Shown piece by piece: positions 23,303-28,867 of a stretch of 28,867 nt of DNA. Numbering within the stretch: the stretch's first letter is position 1; each line of letters begins with the position of its first letter. The stretch covers positions 1-28,867 of the forward strand of contig JALNYK010000033.1 of assembly GCA_023229845.1 (NCBI GenBank), read 5' to 3'. Position numbers and translations under genes: made by a program. The notes beneath the pieces are model-generated. The model was not told the DNA's origin and made no database searches. It was given only the letters and a program-made list of their open reading frames with translations. Origin of the DNA: Gallionella sp. Its GTDB lineage: Bacteria > Pseudomonadota > Gammaproteobacteria > Burkholderiales > Gallionellaceae.

Positions 23303-26101
23303 TTATGCGGCCAGCTGCTCGGTGAGCTGAAGGATTTCGTTGATCTCGGCTGGACTGAACACGCCACGGATGCCTTGCGGGTGGATGACCGTGAAGGGGG
23401 CGTTGATCAGGTCCTTCCTCTCCACCTTCTCGCGCTCGATGATGAAGTTCTTCAACAGGTTGAGGAATTCCATCTGGCGGCTGGTCAGTGTGGTGTGTGC
23501 CCGAATAAATTGATCGAATGCAGCGCTGACGGTATCGGGAAAGCTTTGCAGCACTTCGATGCCGAGAATGTGGCGGATAAACTGGATAAAGCGCGCCTTG
23601 CGGTTTTTGTAGACCTGACGCAGCAAGTTTTCGGTGATGTGCGGATGCTCTTCGTGGAGCAGATTGGCCAGCGCAGTGGCTTCATCGGTGCTGACTGCCT
23701 CGCCATTCTTGATCTTGAGCAGGATGGGATTGTGTTCGGTGAGTTCGGCGATCAAGGCCTCGACCATCTCGCGGTAGCGGGTGATGCTGACCGCTTCGTG
23801 CTGCGGGCCGAATTCCACCCATTCTTTCTTGTGCAATTCATCGGCAAGATCAAGATGGGTTTGCTCCTGCCCGGTGTTTTGCTCGCGGAATTTCATCAGC
23901 GGGCCGAGCTTGGCCACCAGTTCGTCGAAGGCGTCTTCGTCGGCCTTAATCCAGTAGTGGCTGGTTTGCGCAACGCGAATCAGCGCCTCTTCCTGCTTGA
24001 CGAAGCCGACCGAGAGCGGCAGTTCGCTGATCTGCTCGACGATGCCTTCCTTGAGGGTTGCAGCTTGTTCCTTTTCTTCGTTCAGCACGGCCAGCGAATA
24101 TTCAAGCAGGTCGCGCTCGAAACGCATGGCCTTGAAGTCGGCCTCGGAGACGGTGCGAAACAGCGGCTTGATTTCAGCGCGCAGGAATTCAAGCTTCTGA
24201 TGGTTGAGGCTGATCCAGAAGTTTTCTTCTGAAAGACGTGCCAGGGCAGCGGCAGCCTCTTTGATGACCACGGAGTTCTGCGGCAAGTTGGCTAGCTGTG
24301 TGCGCAGCTTGCTGATTTCGCGCTCGGCTATATCGTGATGGCCGCTGTCGATGGCCTTCTCGATCTTGTCCAGCCGCAACCCCGCCAGCCGCACCGGCAA
24401 GGGTAGTTGTGGCTTGAGCTCCTTACCCTTGGGTTGCAGCTTGAAATATTCGAAGTTGTCCCAGCAGTCCAGAATCAGGAATACATCTTTCTCCAGACAC
24501 CAAGGCTTGGGCTTGTTGGTTTCCAGCAGGCGGGTTCCACGCCCGATCATCTGCCAGAACTTGGTGTAGGAATACACCGGCTTGGCGAATACGAGGTTGA
24601 CGAGTTCGCGCACGTCGATGCCGGTGTCGAGCATGTCCACGCTGATGGCGATGCGCGGCATGTCGTTGTTGGTGAATTGATCCAACAGGCCACCCTTGCC
24701 ATACACGCGCGGATCGTCAGAGACCAGCACCTTGGCCAGCTCGCCCTTGTATTGCGGGTAAAGCTTATCGAAGATTTCTTCCATGCGCCGGGCATGCGCC
24801 TTGGTGGAGCAGAAGAAGATGGTTTTGCCTGGTAGCACGCCATTGGCGTCCTTGATGCACTCCTCCATGAACTCCCTGACGATCAGGGTGTTCGTGCCCT
24901 TGTTGATGACTTGCTTCTCAAGTTGTGAGCCTTCGAAATTGATCTCCTCAACCTCTTTGCCTTGCAGGATGAGTTTCTTCTGGTCTTCCAGCGAGATGGT
25001 GCGCTTGCTGATTCCCTCCATCTGGAACTTAGTCTGAATCTTCATGACCTGGAAGTTGCAAAGGTACGGCGGCACGTTGTTCACCGCCTCCTCGAAGGTG
25101 TAGGCAAAGGTTGGTAGCCCGTCTTCGCAATGGAAAAGCTGGAAAGTATTGTGATCGATGATGTCGGTGGGGGTGGCCGTCAAACCGAGCGTGATGGTTT
25201 TGAAGTAATCGAGGACTTCGCCATAGGTGTTGTAGATGGAGCGGTGACTTTCATCGACCACGATGAAGTCAAAAAAATGCGGAGACAAATGCTGAGATTC
25301 GTCCCGGATGATGTTGAGCATCGTCGGGTAAGTGGCGACATAAACGCGGCGATCCTTGGCCAGCAGCTTTTCACCTGTATTGGGCCAGCGCGGCTCGTTG
25401 GGCAGATGCTCCTTGAATGCTGCCAGAGACTGTTCGCGCAACGCGATGCGGTCGACCAAGAACAGCACCTTTTCGGCATGACCTGCACGCATCAATGCAT
25501 CCACCATGGCGATACAGGTGCGGGTCTTGCCGGTACCGGTGGCCATCACCAGCAGGAAATCACGCCTTTTCTGCCCGATGCCTTCAAGCACCGAGCGGAT
25601 GGCGCGTATCTGGTAGTCGCGCCCGGCAATGGATGTATTGATGAACTCCTGCGTCAGCGGCTTGCGGTTGCGGCGGATGTACTGAAAGCGCTCCAGGTCG
25701 TCGCGGGTGGGGAAGCCCACCACCTTGCGCGGTGGATAATTTTCCAGGTCCCAGAAATAGGTTTCGTGCCCGTTGGTGTAAAAGCAAAATGGAAGTTCGC
25801 CGCCGAATTGTTTTTGAATGTTGTAGCAATACTGCTTGGCTTGCTCTCGCCCAATAGCGGCATCTCGGCTGGATTTTTTCGCCTCCACTACGGCAAGTGG
25901 TTTGCGGTCTTTGCCCAGCAGGACGTAGTCGCTGAACTGATGGCCTTCATATTTGGTGCGCGGCTCTGCAACACCGTCGGGCAGGCTGGTCAGAATGTCG
26001 AACTCCTCGACGACTTGAGTAGGGTCTTTGACGTTCCAGCCGGACGCACCAAGCTGGGCATCAATCAGCTCGGAACGTGTTTGCGCCTCTGTTTGGGCCA
26101 T
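23303..26101 (-). CDS. hsdR: Type I restriction enzyme motor/nuclease subunit HsdR (EcoEI-like)
   Basis: The 932-residue protein starts with a PD-(D/E)xK nuclease domain (D58 in the SDYVLLG strand, then VVEAKK with E73 and K75), followed by a superfamily 2 translocase: Walker A MATGTGKT (186-193), DESH box (283-286), LTATP (307-311), DMLDTGIDV and the arginine-finger motif QMIGRGTRL. The C-terminal third matches the EcoEI R-type C-terminal region that docks onto the methyltransferase (ends FTVIHPQGIRGVFSPAEINEIL...). It cuts unmodified DNA after ATP-driven translocation. It is the first gene of the six-gene operon, and all key residues are present, so it should be active. Confidence 0.96.
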   Translation of the reverse strand: MAQTEAQTRSELIDAQLGASGWNVKDPTQVVEEFDILTSLPDGVAEPRTKYEGHQFSDYVLLGKDRKPLAVVEAKKSSRDAAIGREQAKQYCYNIQKQFGGELPFCFYTNGHETYFWDLENYPPRKVVGFPTRDDLERFQYIRRNRKPLTQEFINTSIAGRDYQIRAIRSVLEGIGQKRRDFLLVMATGTGKTRTCIAMVDALMRAGHAEKVLFLVDRIALREQSLAAFKEHLPNEPRWPNTGEKLLAKDRRVYVATYPTMLNIIRDESQHLSPHFFDFIVVDESHRSIYNTYGEVLDYFKTITLGLTATPTDIIDHNTFQLFHCEDGLPTFAYTFEEAVNNVPPYLCNFQVMKIQTKFQMEGISKRTISLEDQKKLILQGKEVEEINFEGSQLEKQVINKGTNTLIVREFMEECIKDANGVLPGKTIFFCSTKAHARRMEEIFDKLYPQYKGELAKVLVSDDPRVYGKGGLLDQFTNNDMPRIAISVDMLDTGIDVRELVNLVFAKPVYSYTKFWQMIGRGTRLLETNKPKPWCLEKDVFLILDCWDNFEYFKLQPKGKELKPQLPLPVRLAGLRLDKIEKAIDSGHHDIAEREISKLRTQLANLPQNSVVIKEAAAALARLSEENFWISLNHQKLEFLRAEIKPLFRTVSEADFKAMRFERDLLEYSLAVLNEEKEQAATLKEGIVEQISELPLSVGFVKQEEALIRVAQTSHYWIKADEDAFDELVAKLGPLMKFREQNTGQEQTHLDLADELHKKEWVEFGPQHEAVSITRYREMVEALIAELTEHNPILLKIKNGEAVSTDEATALANLLHEEHPHITENLLRQVYKNRKARFIQFIRHILGIEVLQSFPDTVSAAFDQFIRAHTTLTSRQMEFLNLLKNFIIEREKVERKDLINAPFTVIHPQGIRGVFSPAEINEILQLTEQLAA

Positions 26102-26413
26102 ACGTGAATTTCCCCTTTTCCCGGCACCGCTTATGCCTGCGATTCGCGGCGAATACTAAAGGGTAATGGACTGATGCGCCAGCGAATGACGTGGGTCTTA
26201 TGTCGGCTTTGATGCTGCGAGTGGACGCGCAAAGGTGTTAGCCAAAGGGCAGCAATGGCCAAGGAGCAGACCTTCATATCTATCGCAGCGACTGGTTGTT
26301 CATGGCACATGCGGAATTCATATCCCCCAGTAGCCGTTCAGAAATGCCTATGAAAGCGGGTGAAGTCCAGTCAGAGTGGCTACATCAAATATTTACGCGA
26401 AAGCGTTTCCCCA
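26102..26413. other. Intergenic region upstream of the defence operon
   Basis: These 312 bases should carry the hsdR promoter. I saw a small hairpin (ATTCG-CGG-CGAAT, about 26141-26153) and an AAGGGG-type ribosome site about a dozen bases before the hsdR ATG. There is no recognisable gene, and no direct repeat shared with the far end of the operon that would mark an integration site. Confidence 0.45.
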
Positions 26414-26917
26414 CTACTTATTTGCCGTTATCCAACGCTCGAACCAGTCGGTTAAAGCGCGGATTTCGCCTAGGCCGGCGAGCCGGCGATCGATGGCATC
26501 GTGATTGCCCCACACCACGTCTGCCAGAGCGCCATCGGCGACACGGGATTCGATGTCGTGACAATAAAGCCCTAGCTCGCGTTGCACATAGAAGCCGTAG
26601 GTGCGGCACGCCACTGGGCGCTGGGCATAGACAGGGCAGGCGCCGGTAGCAAGGTCCAGCAGTGGGCAAGTGATGGGGCGCGACCGCTGGCTGGTCAAGG
26701 CTGCCATATTTCTGCGGATTTCCTGGAGTCGTTCCGGCGGTAGCTCTGTCAGGCCCTCCCGCAGCAAGTCCCATTCTGCTAACGTTAGTTGAGGCACGTT
26801 GGCGAGCCGCCGACAACAACTATCGCACCCCTTCCCGCACAGCCAGTCGGAACGATCTCCGCGGATGGTTTGTACGCGCACGTCGATATCGACATGTAGT
26901 TGGGCTAGCGTGGTCAT
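26414..26917 (-). CDS. YkgJ-family cysteine-cluster protein
   Basis: The 167-residue protein has the YkgJ zinc/iron-chelating pattern of eight cysteines: CGKGCDSCC (27-35), CPLLDLATGACPVYAQRPVACRTYGFY (about 84-110) and YCHDIE near 118. Members probably bind a metal or Fe-S cluster; their biological role is not known. It is a single gene between the defence operon and the pseudouridine synthase gene, facing the same way as both, but with gaps of more than 120 bases on each side, so it likely has its own promoter. Length is normal for the family. Confidence 0.88.
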   Translation of the reverse strand: MTTLAQLHVDIDVRVQTIRGDRSDWLCGKGCDSCCRRLANVPQLTLAEWDLLREGLTELPPERLQEIRRNMAALTSQRSRPITCPLLDLATGACPVYAQRPVACRTYGFYVQRELGLYCHDIESRVADGALADVVWGNHDAIDRRLAGLGEIRALTDWFERWITANK

Positions 26918-27039
26918 ATTTATCGCTTGAATTGATACCGGCTCGACTTACCTCGGCACGAGAGGGTTCGGAGTTTTGTGTAGTTGTCGAAGTGTGGCTA
27001 TTGGTGCATAGCAGCTTACGGTTTTAAATTTAATCGGAA

Positions 27040-27756
27040 TCAGAATCGTTCATGCGACATCAGGTAACGCCATTCCCCGGATGGCATTCTGGACATGGAC
27101 ACGCGCCCGATGCGCAACCGTCTCATGTTCAGGACTTGCAGCCCGACGCTGTTGCACATGTGGGCGATCTGGCCGGGGCGCATGCCCTTGAGCGCAAAGC
27201 GCAGCCGGGTTTCGTTCTGCCAGCTGACCTTGACCGGAGGCAGCGGTTTGCCGTTGAAACTGAGTCCGTGGTTGAGCAGCTTGAGTCCATTGTCCGCCAG
27301 CTCGCCGGCGACCTCGACGACGTATTCTTGCTCGATGGTGGCGGCATCGTCCGTCAGCTTGCGCGATATCCGGTAGTCCTGGGTGAACACCGCCAGGCCG
27401 CTCGCATTTGCCTCCAGCGGCAGGCATTGCGTCAGTCGCACGAAGTGTTGCTTGAGGATGCGGATTTCGGAGGGATCTTCCGCCGTTTGCGTCTCGGCGC
27501 GGATCAGTCGCGGTATGGAGTCGGCATTCATCTCCGTGGCCGGCGGCTGGTGAAACAGGATGGTCGCCGGCTCGACGGGGATGAGCGTCGCGTCGGGATG
27601 GAGCGCAATCTGCTGCTCCGACACCATGAATTGAGGCTCTTCCACCACCTGCCCATCCACCGTCACCCAGCCGCCCGCGATATACAACTCGGCCTCGCGG
27701 CGCGAGCAGGGAACGAGTGCGGCAAGGCGTTTGGCGAGACGGACGGGGGCAGTCAT
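27040..27756 (-). CDS. RsuA/RluB-type RNA pseudouridine synthase-like protein with variant catalytic residue
   Basis: The 238-residue protein has an N-terminal S4 RNA-binding domain (VRLAKRLAALVPCSRREAELYIAGGWVTVDGQVV, about 5-38) and a catalytic-like domain. The usual RLD..T.G(L/V)..(F/L)T motif reads PLEANASGLAVFTQD, so Glu115 stands where the catalytic Asp is expected. The later EGRxRQIRRM block reads GMRPGQIAHMCNSVGLQVLNMRRLRIG, also changed, while the terminal GEWRYL is conserved. It may be an altered pseudouridine synthase or an RNA-binding relative without activity. I chose ATG 27756, which starts the S4 domain; the open frame upstream to 28200 crosses repeats and looks non-coding. Confidence 0.87.
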   Translation of the reverse strand: MTAPVRLAKRLAALVPCSRREAELYIAGGWVTVDGQVVEEPQFMVSEQQIALHPDATLIPVEPATILFHQPPATEMNADSIPRLIRAETQTAEDPSEIRILKQHFVRLTQCLPLEANASGLAVFTQDYRISRKLTDDAATIEQEYVVEVAGELADNGLKLLNHGLSFNGKPLPPVKVSWQNETRLRFALKGMRPGQIAHMCNSVGLQVLNMRRLRIGRVSMSRMPSGEWRYLMSHERF

Positions 27757-28147
27757 GGGATGTGTATGCGGGAAACGGGATGCGCATTGTAAACGCTCAG
27801 GGCGCGCCATTCCTGGAAAATCCGCACATGCCAGATTACAAACGGACGCTGGCAGTGAGCGATGCAAACCCCAAATGACAAACCTTGTCCACGGAAAACA
27901 CGAAGTGGGGTAAGCAGGCATTCCGCCACAAGGCGGAAGCTCGCAAAGGCACGGAAAAATGACTTGAACGTGTCGTGTCGATTCTGGGAAATGCATTTGT
28001 CCACAAAAGATGCGAAAAATTTCGAACAAATTCGAATGCGCGCATCGGTTATCAGCACCACCTGGCAGGGTGGATTGGCCTGCTGTTTCTTTCCGTGCTT
28101 TCCGTGTTTTCCGTGGACCGGGTTTTAGTTTTTGAAATTTCCCGACG
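27757..28147. other. Intergenic region with dispersed CCACGGAAAACACG-type repeats
   Basis: About 390 bases without a supported gene. The 16-base GTCCACGGAAAACACG occurs at 27888-27903 and, inverted, at 28103-28118. The inverted copy continues into further TTCCGTG units (28091-28106), giving a short degenerate tandem. A hairpin TTCCGCC-ACAA-GGCGGAA lies at 27922-27939, and another CACGGAAA unit follows at 27951. These look like dispersed intergenic repeats rather than regulatory signals. Confidence 0.55.
27888..28118. repeat. Inverted pair of GTCCACGGAAAACACG repeats
   Basis: Perfect 16-base inverted copies about 200 bases apart (27888-27903 and 28103-28118), each beside partial copies of the same CACGGAAA motif. 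They could bound a small repeat cassette; I see no transposase or target duplication. Confidence 0.5.
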
Positions 28148-28372
28148 CTACACAGCCTCGCGCCTGTGTTTGACTTTCTTCTCCACCTTGTCAGCGACAT
28201 AGGCGGCGAATTCGCCGACGTTGTCGTAGCCCTGCGCGAGGGCGAATTCCGCCAGCGCGTCTATTATGTTTCTGGTCTGTTCGATTTCGGCAAAGCTGCG
28301 GCCGCAGGTCAGGCAGATAGCGCCGTCGTCGCGGCAGGCGGTCTTGCCCTTGCAAGGGGTGAAGGTGCTCAT
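28148..28372 (-). CDS. Small four-cysteine protein, DUF1289-like
   Basis: The 74-residue protein has an N-terminal zinc-ribbon-like stretch (C7, C13, C20, C23: CKGKTACRDDGAICLTCGRSFAEIEQT), similar in pattern to DUF1289 proteins, and a charged helical C-terminal half (YVADKVEKKVKHRRE). Function is unknown; metal binding is likely. Its ATG overlaps the stop of the preceding DUF6156-like gene as ATGA, so it is translated with that gene. Confidence 0.75.
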   Translation of the reverse strand: MSTFTPCKGKTACRDDGAICLTCGRSFAEIEQTRNIIDALAEFALAQGYDNVGEFAAYVADKVEKKVKHRREAV

Positions 28373-28677
28373 GCCGGGTTGCCGTCTTTGTCGAACAGCA
28401 CCATGGTCAATTCGCCGTCTATGTCGGTGATCTCCGCCGTGCCAAGTTTTCCGTTGTCGTGGTAGCTGTAGCGGTGTGTCAGTTCGATTTCGCCGTAGGC
28501 CAGTTTGTCGAAGCCGGTGAGTCTGCCCTGTGCGTCGAAGTAGCCGCAGAAGTAAGTGTTGCGGTTCTGGACTTCGTGATCCTGCAATTCGCTGACGAGA
28601 TTGAAGGGCAGCTTCACGCCGGAGTAGGTGACGAAAAACCGGGGCTCCCCCCGGTTTTCCCTGCTCGTGCCGCTCAT
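28369..28677 (-). CDS. Small protein resembling DUF6156
   Basis: The 102-residue protein has the pattern FFVTYSGVKLPFNLV, NRNTYFCGYFDAQGRLTGFDKLAYGEIELTHRYSYHDNGKL, with a run of short beta-strand repeats. It resembles the uncharacterised DUF6156 family; I am moderately sure. It starts 5 bases after the stop of the Nif11-like gene and overlaps the next gene (ATGA), so the three form an operon. No signal peptide or membrane helix is seen. Confidence 0.7.
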   Translation of the reverse strand: MSGTSRENRGEPRFFVTYSGVKLPFNLVSELQDHEVQNRNTYFCGYFDAQGRLTGFDKLAYGEIELTHRYSYHDNGKLGTAEITDIDGELTMVLFDKDGNPA

Positions 28678-28682
28678 CGCGA

Positions 28683-28867
28683 TCAGGCGCGCAACAGCGC
28701 CTTGGCCATTCTTTCCGAAAGCTGGTCGGCGGTGAATTGAGGTTCGTTGGGCGGATACAGCTCGTCTTCGATGAAACCGAAGCCGCTCTCGCTGGCCAGT
28801 GTGAGCAGTTCGCGCACCTTCTGGCAGGCGATGAGTTTTTCTTTCAGTTCTGGCGTGGTGCGGGCTT
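28683..28867 (-). CDS. Nif11-like protein, partial (5' end outside window)
   Basis: The visible frame gives about 61 C-terminal residues: ELKEKLIACQKVRELLTLASESGFGF then FTADQLSERMAKALLRA. The LKEKL...V..L..L(A)..GF.F pattern is that of Nif11-type domains, found in nitrogen-fixation clusters and in leader peptides of some natural products. There is no Gly-Gly leader cleavage site in the visible part. The start lies beyond the right edge. Close spacing to the next gene suggests one operon. The Nif11 link is a pattern match by eye. Confidence 0.6.
   Translation of the reverse strand, partial: ARTTPELKEKLIACQKVRELLTLASESGFGFIEDELYPPNEPQFTADQLSERMAKALLRA

Noticed and set aside
23287..23367. Longer HsdM start
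   Set aside because: The extra residues overlap the hsdR 3' end, while ATG 23286 has a good ribosome site and fits HsdM N termini.
26102..26413. Direct repeats flanking the defence operon as an attachment site
   Set aside because: Comparing by eye with 15806-16149 gave no shared stretch; there is no integrase or tRNA gene nearby.
27757..28200. Long N-terminal extension of the pseudouridine synthase frame
   Set aside because: It runs through the intergenic repeats and gives non-globular sequence; the S4 domain starts right after ATG 27756.

Overview
The window looks like a chromosomal segment of a Gram-negative proteobacterium. It has a TolC/NodT-type outer-membrane lipoprotein, an OmpA-type peptidoglycan-binding domain, thiopurine methyltransferase, a YegD-type Hsp70 and a RsuA/RluB-like pseudouridine synthase. 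A freshwater betaproteobacterium (Nitrosomonadales/Gallionellaceae-like) is my best guess, from protein style only. No rRNA, tRNA, CRISPR array or intact insertion sequence was seen.

Layout. (1) 24-13213 is a secretion and signalling locus. On the minus strand, in transcription order, lie a FGE-like/OmpA fusion (8667-9950), an outer-membrane factor carrying two C-terminal SPOR-like repeats (5622-8381), a LuxR-HTH/STAND-type ATPase regulator (3970-5625) and a single-chain double ABC exporter with a degenerate C39-like domain in its middle (24-3968). The last three are tightly packed (an ATGA overlap, then a 1-nt gap). The operon runs off the left edge, where a membrane-fusion protein would be expected. 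Divergently on the plus strand are an AraC-type response regulator (10302-11087) and a hybrid-like sensor kinase with a pseudo-receiver (11081-13213). I infer a dedicated type I-like export machine for an unidentified surface or extracellular protein, with its own two regulators.

(2) 13295-16021 is a patchwork: tpm, a 135-bp nested inverted-repeat element (14162-14296), the 3' stump of a YgjP-type metallopeptidase, and a YegD-like Hsp70 abutting that stump.

(3) 16150-26101 is a six-gene minus-strand defence operon: hsdR, hsdM, hsdS, an ABC/SMC-like AAA ATPase, an HNH nuclease (a Septu-like PtuA/PtuB pair) and rhuM. The genes have overlapping or nearly touching ends, so they look co-expressed as one composite restriction/defence unit.

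(4) 26414-28867 carries a YkgJ-type cysteine-cluster protein, a pseudouridine synthase-like protein with Glu in place of the catalytic Asp, an intergenic region rich in CCACGGAAAACACG-type repeats, and the end of another minus-strand operon. That operon holds a Nif11-like partial gene, a DUF6156-like protein and a small four-cysteine protein, possibly the edge of a nitrogen-fixation-related cluster.
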